Shown: one piece after another, positions 6,865 through 13,511 of the stretch
How the letters are laid out: each line of letters opens with the position of its first letter
How positions within the stretch are numbered: position 1 is the stretch's first letter
IMG/VR virus record: IMGVR_UViG_3300020186_000025
Coordinates: 1 to 61,630 of that record
Length of the DNA stretch: 61,630 nucleotides
DNA from: a virus
Strand: one strand, 5' to 3'
Position numbers and translations under genes: made by a program
Notes under the pieces: model-generated
The model's database searches: none
What the model saw: the letters and a program-made list of their open reading frames with translations, nothing else
What the model was told of the DNA's origin: nothing

Positions 6865-7173
6865 CTAAGGTTTGACATAATGCGGATTGGCGACGAAGAA
6901 CTTCTTTGCTCGAGCCTTAGCATCGGCCAGAGTCGGAGAGGTTTCTACGAGTTTGACCAGTTTCATCTCGCCGTCTTGGAAGATGTCCACTTTTATAGTG
7001 ATCGGCGAATGATTTCCGGACTTCGCGTTGGCCGGAACGTAGTCATCTTCGCACTCAAGAAGAATTCGGTTCTTCTCGTTGACGATTCCCACCGGCCAAT
7101 TACGTCTGTGAAAAGACCTGTAGAGACCGGTTGAAGCGGGCGAGACTTCCCACTTTATTTTGATCTTATTCAT
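6865..7173 (-). CDS. Hypothetical basic protein (102 aa)
   Basis: Function not recognised. It is Lys-rich, with beta-like segments (KIKIKWEVS; ITIKVDIFQDGEMKLVKLVE) and a helical C-terminus. Its ATG shares ATGA with the stop of the upstream small gene, and AGGA precedes it, so it is probably translationally coupled. Confidence 0.6.
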   Translation of the reverse strand: MNKIKIKWEVSPASTGLYRSFHRRNWPVGIVNEKNRILLECEDDYVPANAKSGNHSPITIKVDIFQDGEMKLVKLVETSPTLADAKARAKKFFVANPHYVKP

Positions 7174-7334
7174 GGCAGTCCTATCATTTCATATTCTCTG
7201 TCTAACCGATCCAGAGTCTCGTAGTCATCTCTCATCATGGCGTCGTCACGCCGATCGCTCCACGCTTTGAACTCCATTCTTGCACGAAGAAGATTCTGAT
7301 TTCTTGTCGGCAGATCAACACTGAACGAGATCAT
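7170..7334 (-). CDS. Very small charged protein (54 aa)
   Basis: Function not recognised. Start chosen at 7334 (MISFSVDLPTRN), about 8 bases after GGGTG; ATGs at 7349 and 7358 are alternatives. It is strongly charged with alternating Arg and Asp (FKAWSDRRDDAMMRDDYETLDRLDREYE), probably one long helix. ATGA overlap with the next gene. Confidence 0.5.
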   Translation of the reverse strand: MISFSVDLPTRNQNLLRARMEFKAWSDRRDDAMMRDDYETLDRLDREYEMIGLP

Positions 7335-7341
7335 TATCACA

Positions 7342-7983
7342 TCACCCATGTTCAGCATACTCGGCGACCAAGGTCAGGAAGTCATTCCAGTTCTCGTGCC
7401 GGACGACAACTTCCTTACCGAAGACTTTCAGTCCCACAACGGAAAGCTGAAAGTGTCCATCATCGAACTCGATGAACATGCCATTCTCATCGGAATTACC
7501 GATGATGTTTTTCAGCATGGGGCCAGCATCGCCGTAGGCGAAAGCGAACTTGGTTATCTTTTCCTCTGACTGTTCAAGATGGCTGTCCATCTCGTCAGCC
7601 TCGTCAGCCTCGCTGTAGGAGAGCCACCATCCGAAGTCTGCTCCGTCACCGTGGTGAGCACCGAAGTAGAAGTATCCAGGAGCCAGATCATTGAGGGTTG
7701 ACTGCAACTCTTCAACCAGTCCAGGACCGCGATCCATCCAATGTTTGACGAGGTCATCGTAGAAGAGGTCCTGGACCTCGGGCTGGGAATCCCAGACGGT
7801 GGACTGCCAATCCAGAGCGGTGTTGAGCCACGAGCGGGCTTCATAGACCAGCATCGGGGTCAGGGTCTTGACTGCGGCCAGTTCGTCGCTGAACGCTTTG
7901 ATCAGATCTTCTGGCCGGTGAGTCCCGGCAGAAACGCTGCCGCAGACACGACCATAGCCATTGATATGGAAATCGGCTTTCAT
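7342..7983 (-). CDS. Hypothetical protein (213 aa)
   Basis: Function not recognised. It is acidic and soluble, with an ordered helical N-terminal half and a Gly/Tyr/Phe-rich centre (APGYFYFGAHHGDGADFGWWLSYSE). An acidic linker (EADEADEMDSHLEQSEEK) leads to a beta-rich C-terminus. GAGGAAG lies upstream of the ATG. It follows the KTSC gene in the same transcription unit. Confidence 0.6.
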   Translation of the reverse strand: MKADFHINGYGRVCGSVSAGTHRPEDLIKAFSDELAAVKTLTPMLVYEARSWLNTALDWQSTVWDSQPEVQDLFYDDLVKHWMDRGPGLVEELQSTLNDLAPGYFYFGAHHGDGADFGWWLSYSEADEADEMDSHLEQSEEKITKFAFAYGDAGPMLKNIIGNSDENGMFIEFDDGHFQLSVVGLKVFGKEVVVRHENWNDFLTLVAEYAEHG

Positions 7984-7984
7984 T

Positions 7985-8194
7985 TCATGCTTCCTCGAAT
8001 TGACCGCGGATGTTCTGGTTGTAGAACTTGCCGATGCTGGGAGCGTTCAGCATTTCCTTGACCGTGTCCTGATCGACACCGACATACGTCACTGCGGCGC
8101 CGCTGTGAAAACGAACGGTGAGGGTCTGCTCTTCGGCATTGGAAGAGCAGAATTCGATCGCGGTAGAATTGATCGGATGATTTACTTCTGTCAT
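7985..8194 (-). CDS. KTSC domain protein
   Basis: The 69-residue protein matches the KTSC domain along its whole length: STAIEFCSSN...TLTVRFHSGAAVTYVGVDQDTV, then SIGKFYNQNIRGQFEE. The domain is common as a small stand-alone phage protein and is thought to bind nucleic acid or partner enzymes; its exact role is not known. The start at 8194 is chosen because GGAGG lies 6 bases upstream. First gene behind the promoter at 8220-8248. Confidence 0.8.
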   Translation of the reverse strand: MTEVNHPINSTAIEFCSSNAEEQTLTVRFHSGAAVTYVGVDQDTVKEMLNAPSIGKFYNQNIRGQFEEA

Positions 8195-8219
8195 TGCAGC
8201 CTCCATGGTTTACCTTAAC

Positions 8220-8248
8220 AGTTTAACCGTTGCCGATGCAAACGACAA
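8220..8248 (-). promoter_or_regulatory. TTGTCATTTGC-type promoter 4
   Basis: Minus strand TTGTCG (8248-8243), 17-base spacer beginning TTTGCA, TAAACT (8225-8220). Serves the KTSC gene. Confidence 0.65.
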
Positions 8249-8251
8249 GTG

Positions 8252-8596
8252 TCATGTTTCTTTCTCACGCTTCCTACGAGCAAGATAGTCGGTCATCGTC
8301 TCACGATTTTCGACTTTCTTTGGCTTTTCTGCTGTCAAAACGAATCCATCATAGTCCCAGATTTCTTCTGGAAGGATCTTATCAGGAACCAAGATAACAG
8401 TCAGAGTCTTGTATTTACCACGATCAGGAGTATAGGAAAGTCCTACTCGGAAGACTACCGGACCTTCGAATGTGCTATAAATGATCTCGTGCCCAGGAAT
8501 GAACTGACCAGTGAGATCGTGGTTTTCGAGGCGACCGATGCAGTAAGGCTCACTGTGAGCGGGCCAGCCAATGCTGACAGGATCAGGAATGAGCAT
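8252..8596 (-). CDS. Hypothetical protein (114 aa)
   Basis: Function not recognised. The start at 8596 overlaps the previous stop (TGATG), and GGAG lies 9 bases upstream. Tyr- and Pro-rich with beta-like strands (GPVVFRVGLSYTP; TLTVILVPDK) and a very basic C-terminus (DYLARRKREKET). It is translationally coupled to the upstream gene. Confidence 0.6.
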   Translation of the reverse strand: MLIPDPVSIGWPAHSEPYCIGRLENHDLTGQFIPGHEIIYSTFEGPVVFRVGLSYTPDRGKYKTLTVILVPDKILPEEIWDYDGFVLTAEKPKKVENRETMTDYLARRKREKET

Positions 8597-9117
8597 CAGT
8601 AGTGACTCCATTCTGGTTGACCACGGTTTGTCCACTTGGGAGGGCGAGCGTCTCCTTCCCACCGAGCATCAAGATATGCACGATACGATTCTGGAACAGG
8701 ATAGTGAGACATGTCCACTCCGACCGAAGCATTTTTGGCAGAATTCTGGAACTCTGTAAGCGGACCCTCTGGAACGTTTTCTCTCCACTCGAGGATGACC
8801 GAGGTCCTGTATCCAGAGGCATGATCTTTGCCGAAGCGGTGAGTGAACTCCTCGGACAAAGCGAAAGCATGTTGCGAGGTCCAGTCAAAATTGGATCGTG
8901 TCTTGCGGACCCAGATGCTGACCGGATGATTCTGGTGAGCGAATCCGTTGCACACCAGACCTGGACCAATGTGGTCACGAGAGAAAGGCTGACCATGATG
9001 AATCTTAATCGCCAGCGAGAGCATTTGATTTGCTTCCATGAGCAGTTTCCCGACGCGCTTGTCATCGAGAAACTGCGCACTCTCTCTTGGGCAGAAACTG
9101 GAGACAAACAGATTCAT
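8596..9117 (-). CDS. Phage protein of the pyrimidine-dimer-glycosylase-like family
   Basis: The 173-residue sequence follows a pattern common in tailed phages: NLFVSS..PRESAQFLDDKRVGKLLMEANQML, then NHPVSIWVRKTRSNFDW, ALSEEFTHRFGKDHAS and SYRAYLDARWEG...W..RGQPEW. Relatives are often labelled pyrimidine dimer DNA glycosylase-like or left hypothetical. A role in DNA base repair is therefore possible but unproven. Its ATG shares ATGA with the preceding stop. Confidence 0.6.
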   Translation of the reverse strand: MNLFVSSFCPRESAQFLDDKRVGKLLMEANQMLSLAIKIHHGQPFSRDHIGPGLVCNGFAHQNHPVSIWVRKTRSNFDWTSQHAFALSEEFTHRFGKDHASGYRTSVILEWRENVPEGPLTEFQNSAKNASVGVDMSHYPVPESYRAYLDARWEGDARPPKWTNRGQPEWSHY

Positions 9118-9347
9118 TCGCCGGTCGTTCCGTTCGACTGAATCCAGGTATCCAGATCAGTCACGGCCAGATCATACTGACCGCGCTTATAGACCTTACC
9201 TGTGATCGTGCCAGCGGCTTTGAGCATGGCAGTAGGTGTCCAACTATGGCTCGGCTTCATACCGGTCCTGGCGAATATTCTGAGGCCAGCTTTGAGGGAG
9301 ATCGCACGAAATGTTTCGGTTCCTCGCTCTCCAACGAACGTTGTCAT
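9114..9347 (-). CDS. Small hypothetical protein (77 aa)
   Basis: Function not recognised. Basic N-terminal half, and a C-terminal DLAVTDLDTWIQSNG segment. AAGGAG precedes the ATG at suitable distance, and the stop overlaps the next gene by ATGA. Confidence 0.55.
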   Translation of the reverse strand: MTTFVGERGTETFRAISLKAGLRIFARTGMKPSHSWTPTAMLKAAGTITGKVYKRGQYDLAVTDLDTWIQSNGTTGE

Positions 9348-9398
9348 GTCTGTTCTCCTTCGGTAAGTGTGAGGTCTGGGAAATCTCCATCGCCAGCA

Positions 9399-9668
9399 TC
9401 AGGTAGCATCAGTGGTCTCCAGAAGGTGCCAGACAAACGATCCTTGTTGGACTGTGCCGAGATAGGTGGCATCAACCGGGATGTTGAAACCTGTTCCGAT
9501 CACTAAGAACTTCCTCGGACTCATTGATTGGTCGGTGTCACAGTCAGCCCACATGGCGAGTTGCCCATACTGCTCCTGCACCGCCACGACTTGAGAGCCA
9601 TGAGGCATGAGGATGGTCTGTTCTATGTAGTCAACTTCGATCACCCACTTGAGAATTTGACGTGTCAT
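9399..9668 (-). CDS. DUF7352-like phage protein
   Basis: The 89-residue product has the pattern ILKWVIEVDYIEQTILMPHGSQVVAVQEQYGQLAMWADCD, then RKFLVIGTGFNIP, then YLGTVQQGSFVWHLLE. This matches a small beta-rich family (DUF7352) found in many phages and in bacteria. Function unknown. AAAGGA precedes the ATG. Confidence 0.7.
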   Translation of the reverse strand: MTRQILKWVIEVDYIEQTILMPHGSQVVAVQEQYGQLAMWADCDTDQSMSPRKFLVIGTGFNIPVDATYLGTVQQGSFVWHLLETTDAT

Positions 9669-9689
9669 GGGATGTCCTTTCCGGGTTAT

Positions 9690-9757
9690 GTCGCCCCGCC
9701 GGCGATCTCAGCACCGACGGCGGGACTAGCCCGCGCCACGAGGGAGGCGCGGCGCGG
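9690..9757 (-). other. GC-rich hairpins between gene groups
   Basis: Two imperfect GC-rich dyads (CCCGCC...GGCGGG and CCCGCGCC...GGCGCGGG) lie downstream of the gene ending at 9763. There is no clear T-tract, so termination is uncertain. They mark the edge of a GC-richer gene block. Confidence 0.4.
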
Positions 9758-9762
9758 GTGTC

Positions 9763-10071
9763 TCAGGCGGTGTCAGTCAGCGAGTAGCCAAGCGCGATGG
9801 CGCGGACCCTCATGTCGGCGAGTTCCTCGGCGTTCGGATCAATGACTTTCGTCATTCTTTCGCGCAAATGGTCGAGGGCTTCGGCCGGGGTCGCCCCGAA
9901 GCCGACTTCCGATTTGTTACGGCGCCCGCCCCACTCCACGGTGAATGAGTGCGTTGCCAACTCACCATGATGGCTGCGCTGGGTATGGCGCGCGGCCGGA
10001 TCATTGATGCCGCGGGCCTTGGCGTCATCGACGAGGGCTTGCAGGGCGGCGGCGATCTGTTCGGTGGTCAT
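9763..10071 (-). CDS. Hypothetical protein (102 aa)
   Basis: Function not recognised. The start at 10071 (MTTEQIAAALQALVDDAKARG) follows AAAGGA. Ala-rich helical N-terminus, then a likely beta hairpin (THSFTVEWGGRRNKSEVGFG) and another helix. First member of a group of genes with distinctly higher GC than those before 9700. Confidence 0.6.
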   Translation of the reverse strand: MTTEQIAAALQALVDDAKARGINDPAARHTQRSHHGELATHSFTVEWGGRRNKSEVGFGATPAEALDHLRERMTKVIDPNAEELADMRVRAIALGYSLTDTA

Positions 10072-10082
10072 TGTCGTTCCTT

Positions 10083-10553
10083 TCATGCTGGTTGCTTCGC
10101 CGGTTGGCGCGACGGGCTGTCGGCGCCAATGCGGCTTGGTGTGTAGGGGAGTGACATGGCGCCCGCCATCACTGCCCGGGGGCTGGCAGGGATGCCGTGC
10201 TTGAGCGCATAGTTAATGCGATCAGCAGCGTCTTGCGCGGTCGGATAGCTGGGATGCCAGAGTGAATGAAACATCCAGCCGTATGCAATGCCACCCGCGC
10301 CGAATGCTTCTTCGGCATAGTCGCCCCAGTCTGTGCATCCTGCCGGAACGGCGATGCCGAGGCTGGGGCCAAGGCCGACAGCGCAAGCCGACGTGCCGCA
10401 CTCGTGGTTGGCTGGGTCAAGAAGCTCCGTGTCGTTTCTGCAATAAGTGCGCATGTCAAAGGCCAGGCTAGTCACTCCGAGCGACAAGTGAACCGCCAGC
10501 CGTTCGCAGTTGGCGCGCTGCTCAGGGGTAGGGTTGAAGGCGATGTTGGTCAT
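10083..10553 (-). CDS. Hypothetical protein (156 aa)
   Basis: Function not recognised. Four Cys residues occur in the first half (RTYCRNDTELLDPANHECGTSACAVG), which could bind a metal. GGIAYGWMFHSLWHPSYPT follows, then an Ala/Pro-rich tail. The TSACAVGLGP segment is seen in other uncharacterised phage proteins. AAAGGA precedes the ATG. Confidence 0.6.
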   Translation of the reverse strand: MTNIAFNPTPEQRANCERLAVHLSLGVTSLAFDMRTYCRNDTELLDPANHECGTSACAVGLGPSLGIAVPAGCTDWGDYAEEAFGAGGIAYGWMFHSLWHPSYPTAQDAADRINYALKHGIPASPRAVMAGAMSLPYTPSRIGADSPSRQPAKQPA

Positions 10554-10564
10554 GATGGTTCCTT

Positions 10565-10942
10565 TCAGATGTGCAGTTGTTCGCGTTCGGCGGCTTCGTG
10601 TTCGGCGCGGTCATAAGCCTCCTGCTCCAGTTCGTCGAGCCTGTAATGAAAAGCGTTGTTTGCGGCGCGACTGAGCCACAGCCATTCAGGTCGTTCTGCC
10701 ATGACGAACCCGGCATGGGCGTTCTGCTCGGCGGCAGACTCGGCGAGGTGACTCATGACCGCGTCAGTGTAGTCTGAGTCGCTGCCAATCTTGCCAATAT
10801 AGATCGAGTCAGCCCAAGAGGAAGGCTCTATCAACAGATTGAAGATCTCGTCCAGAGTCTGCGGCAGCGGCCCGTCCAGCGTGCTCCACTTGCCGTCGTC
10901 GCGGTCGTGGAAGGCGACGATGTATCCAGTCGGGGCGGTCAT
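10565..10942 (-). CDS. Hypothetical protein (125 aa)
   Basis: Function not recognised. The start at 10942 (MTAPTGYIVAFHDRDDGKW) follows AAAGGAGAAGAA and shares ATGA with the upstream mini-gene. N-terminal beta-like segment, and a C-terminal charged helix rich in Glu and Ala (DELEQEAYDRAEHEAAEREQ), perhaps a coiled coil. Confidence 0.6.
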   Translation of the reverse strand: MTAPTGYIVAFHDRDDGKWSTLDGPLPQTLDEIFNLLIEPSSWADSIYIGKIGSDSDYTDAVMSHLAESAAEQNAHAGFVMAERPEWLWLSRAANNAFHYRLDELEQEAYDRAEHEAAEREQLHI

Positions 10943-11034
10943 TTCTTCTCCTTTGCACATCTTGGGCATCTCTTGTGAGTAGCGTCGTCATAACGAAGAC
11001 GACACAGAAGGCAGATAACCAGTTTGGTGAACAC
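10939..11034 (-). CDS. 31-residue zinc-ribbon peptide, GTG start
   Basis: A CLLC...CPRC arrangement (two CxxC pairs 14 residues apart) in a 31-residue basic peptide predicts a minimal zinc ribbon. A GTG start at 11034 is preferred because GAGGAG lies 7 bases upstream, inside the end of the preceding gene. An ATG at 11049 is the alternative. Its stop shares ATGA with the next start. Small zinc ribbons may bind nucleic acid or host proteins. Confidence 0.6.
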   Translation of the reverse strand: MFTKLVICLLCRLRYDDATHKRCPRCAKEKK

Positions 11035-11038
11035 AGAC

Positions 11039-11440
11039 TTACTCCTCATGACAGTCGATGTTGGTTGGCGCGGCCTTAAGGGCGGAGCGGGCCACGCCTC
11101 CGAAGTCATTGCTGCTCGTCGCCCAGGGAGCATATCCAGCGAAGTCCGCATAATAATGCAGTGCCTTCCGCAGCCCCGCCTCACGCGCAAGGGCGGCGCT
11201 CAGTTCGCGGTGAAGGTCGGGAGCGGCTGCGATCAGGGCGGCGTTAGCCTCGCGTTCGGCGCAATCCGCAACCCAAGCATCCTTTTTAAGCACGTCGCTG
11301 TGAGCATCGACAGTGGCAATTCTGGCAGCAAGACCGAGAACTGGCCGTTGCCCGTCATTTGTTAAGCCGATCTTGCTCACACGCCACGGCCCTGCCGAGA
11401 ACCCCGTCAGCCGCGCGATCAGGTCATCAAGGGCGGTCAT
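11039..11440 (-). CDS. Ead/Ea22-like hypothetical protein
   Basis: The 133-residue product has the layout of Ead/Ea22-type accessory phage proteins: an N-terminal LDDLIARLTGFSAGPWRV segment, a middle with NAALIAAAPDLHRELSAALAREAGLRKAL, and Ala-rich helices. No catalytic function is established for these. GGAAGGGGG precedes the ATG, and it overlaps the upstream mini-gene by 14 bases. Confidence 0.6.
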   Translation of the reverse strand: MTALDDLIARLTGFSAGPWRVSKIGLTNDGQRPVLGLAARIATVDAHSDVLKKDAWVADCAEREANAALIAAAPDLHRELSAALAREAGLRKALHYYADFAGYAPWATSSNDFGGVARSALKAAPTNIDCHEE

Positions 11441-11573
11441 GGCGCACCCCCTTCCGTGCGATGACCGTGTAGGACTTCCCGTCCTCGACGGCTTGCGCGG
11501 TCAGCGCTTCGACGCGGGCGAAGTCACTCGTGTAGTGCGTGACCCCGCCGATCGTGACTGTGTAGATGGTCAT
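11427..11573 (-). CDS. Small hypothetical protein (48 aa)
   Basis: A 48-residue ORF (MTIYTVTIGGVTHYTSDFAR...) with AGGAGG 9 bases upstream of its ATG. ATGA overlap with the upstream gene and a 14-base overlap with the next support it as real. It looks like a short beta hairpin plus a helix. Function unknown. Confidence 0.55.
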   Translation of the reverse strand: MTIYTVTIGGVTHYTSDFARVEALTAQAVEDGKSYTVIARKGVRHDRP

Positions 11574-11827
11574 GACTTCGTTCCTCCTTCGTTCAACACG
11601 AGGTGACCTTTATAGTTGCGAACATACTTCTGTCCGCGACCGGTGCCAAGGTTTCCGCGCACGGACTGGTGAGCATAACTCTCGAACGATTTCTGAGTCA
11701 TCGTTGCCCAAGAACCGTAGATCGTCTTGGCATCGTAGACAACCTCACCGACTTCGTGAGTGAACGGAACTTTGAAATCATCGAAAGTCATGGTCTCAGC
11801 AGAAACGTATCTCTTGGGGTTTCCCAT
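11570..11827 (-). CDS. Small basic hypothetical protein (85 aa)
   Basis: Function not recognised. The start at 11827 (MGNPKRYVSAETMTFDDFK) follows GGAGG by 5 bases. Basic Gly-rich C-terminus (RGNLGTGRGQKYVRNYKGH) that could bind nucleic acid. First gene behind the promoter at 11853-11881. Confidence 0.6.
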   Translation of the reverse strand: MGNPKRYVSAETMTFDDFKVPFTHEVGEVVYDAKTIYGSWATMTQKSFESYAHQSVRGNLGTGRGQKYVRNYKGHLVLNEGGTKS

Positions 11828-11852
11828 AGTGTCCTCCATATATCATAACACT

Positions 11853-11881
11853 AGCCTAGCACCCTTGGGTGCAAATGACAA
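11853..11881 (-). promoter_or_regulatory. TTGTCATTTGC-type promoter 5
   Basis: Minus strand TTGTCA (11881-11876), 17-base spacer beginning TTTGCACC, TAGGCT (11858-11853). The spacer holds a small GCACCC/GGGTGC dyad. Serves the gene at 11827. Confidence 0.65.
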
Positions 11882-11900
11882 GCGTCATGTTTCAGCTACT

Positions 11901-12863
11901 TTAGAACAGGTTCATCTGTGCCGGGGCGAGAGGAAGAGAATCCATATCGTCTTGATCACGGAAGCCAATAAATATCGGGAAACGAGGTTTGTCTTTGACA
12001 CCACCAGTAAAGAACTTGAATTTCACGATCCGACCTACCAAATCTTCGTTCCATATGGTCTCTCTTTGGGCTTGGTCAAATCCCGATCCGATACTTACCT
12101 CGTAAACGATTCTCCTGACATGTTCAGGGACGATATCGTCTGATGGAAAGACCCCACGAACTTGAACAGCGCCGAGGACGCCCATCGGAATCATGTTTTC
12201 CTGATTACTAGAACGCTCTTGTTGGCCGAGAGCATTCATTGTCGATTCATTCTGGTTTGAGCGAAGTTCAGTCACATCGACGATGATCGCTTCGGTGTCA
12301 ATCCATCTTGCATCTTTGACTTTGATCAACTCGCCCTGGACAGCAGTTCCTCTACCATATTTGTAGAAACGATCCGGATGACGAAGAATGATACCCTCGT
12401 GCCCAAGTGAGATCTGCTGAATCTCCCAGGCTTGAAGTTCTTCCATTGTTGAGAATTTCACGGTTTCGAGTAGACTGACATTCTCAGGCCAATACTTGGC
12501 TTCTGTGCGCAGGACATCCAAACGGTTGGAGAAATTCGTTGGCATATCCCATCGGTCGAACACGAAGAAATGAAGTTCGGGGTCGCTTTGATCAAAAGAC
12601 ATCACACTGGACATCGTCCGATGATAGCAATGTCTCGCTGTCGGGTCGCCGCAGATCATCTCACCGTCCAGACCTTCAAGAAGGTCTTTGTTCCAAGAGA
12701 TCAAGGACTGGACTTGAGCAGATCGAACAGGTTTGAGACTGCGAGTGTAAGCCACTCCGTCACGGATGAATACCCGGATACCATCGAGTTTCAGCTGACC
12801 GAACATGGGAAGCATTCTCGCAACCCGGTCTGGTTCATATTTGCCTGCGAGCATCGGTTTCAT
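11901..12863 (-). CDS. ATP-dependent DNA ligase
   Basis: Seals nicks using ATP, probably joining Okazaki fragments and repairing nicks. The start at 12863 (MKPMLAGKYEP) shares ATGA with the upstream stop, giving 320 residues. The nucleotidyltransferase motif KLDGIR places the adenylated lysine near residue 25. GLDGEM, HEGIILRHP and GELIKVKDA match motifs III to V. The C-terminal half is the OB-fold (RIVKFKFFTG...PRFPIFIGFR). Size fits compact phage ligases without an N-terminal DNA-binding domain. Confidence 0.92.
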   Translation of the reverse strand: MKPMLAGKYEPDRVARMLPMFGQLKLDGIRVFIRDGVAYTRSLKPVRSAQVQSLISWNKDLLEGLDGEMICGDPTARHCYHRTMSSVMSFDQSDPELHFFVFDRWDMPTNFSNRLDVLRTEAKYWPENVSLLETVKFSTMEELQAWEIQQISLGHEGIILRHPDRFYKYGRGTAVQGELIKVKDARWIDTEAIIVDVTELRSNQNESTMNALGQQERSSNQENMIPMGVLGAVQVRGVFPSDDIVPEHVRRIVYEVSIGSGFDQAQRETIWNEDLVGRIVKFKFFTGGVKDKPRFPIFIGFRDQDDMDSLPLAPAQMNLF

Positions 12864-13066
12864 TCCAGTTCTCCCAGCCATCTTTCAATGGCCGAATTGA
12901 TCTCTTTCTCTTTCGGAGTCTCATCGTCGCTGGTTTTGAATCTCTTGAGGCGATCTTTGATATACCCGATCACAACATGTTTGCCACGGAAATTGATCAG
13001 CACCTCCAGCATACTGCCCTTGAACAGTTTGCAAGAAGACACGTATTCGGGAACTTTGAGTTTCAT
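12860..13066 (-). CDS. Small hypothetical protein (68 aa)
   Basis: Function not recognised. The start at 13066 (MKLKVPEYVSSCKLFKG) follows GGAG. Basic, with a probable beta N-terminus (LEVLINFRGKHVVIGYIKD) and helical C-terminus. ATGA overlap with the ligase suggests coupled translation. Confidence 0.6.
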   Translation of the reverse strand: MKLKVPEYVSSCKLFKGSMLEVLINFRGKHVVIGYIKDRLKRFKTSDDETPKEKEINSAIERWLGELE

Positions 13067-13068
13067 GG

Positions 13069-13290
13069 TCACTCCTTCGGGTAAACCCTTAGATGTTTCA
13101 CTTCCAGACAATCGCCGAAACTTTCGACTGCCTCTGTGGTGTCCCAACCATCCATGAAATAGGTCTCGCCGGTGGGGACAGTGATTTGCATCACTTCATA
13201 CATCACGCCGTGACCCGCACAATGGGAGCACTCTTTTCCCCTGTCATCAGGAGTGTGGCCTTCACAGAAATCACATGGTTTCATGGTCAT
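13069..13290 (-). CDS. Zinc-finger-like protein with DnaJ-type CxxC pairs
   Basis: The 73-residue protein begins MTMKPCDFCEGHTPDDRGKECSHCAGHG. This gives CxxCxG and CxxCxGHG motifs of the DnaJ central zinc-finger type, so one zinc site is likely. The rest is beta-like and acidic. AGGAGA lies upstream of the ATG. It is the first gene of a short unit leading into the ligase. Confidence 0.65.
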   Translation of the reverse strand: MTMKPCDFCEGHTPDDRGKECSHCAGHGVMYEVMQITVPTGETYFMDGWDTTEAVESFGDCLEVKHLRVYPKE

Positions 13291-13511
13291 CTCATTCTCC
13301 TTTGTTTACGTTACTTAGCATAGCATAGCAGCGGTCAGGGGCATAGGGTAAAGGTTCAGGTGCTATCGGAGCGCCTCGGAGCGGGGGCAGGGCAGGGCTT
13401 ACGCCCTACAGCTAAGGGGTAGGGTAGGGCAGGGTATGGCTTGCGCCATAGCGCCATCTGATGGTCGCAGTTTACCCACGTTCTTGCTCCAATCATCACA
13501 AGGATCATCCA
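13291..13511. other. Non-coding GC-rich patch with small hairpins
   Basis: No gene is seen. GC-rich and repetitive (GGGCAGGGC, GGGTAGGG) with two related mini-hairpins, AGGGC-TTAC-GCCCT and TATGGC-TTGC-GCCATA. The word GGGCAGGGCTT recurs at about 21130. It probably separates the ligase unit from the replication unit. Confidence 0.5.
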
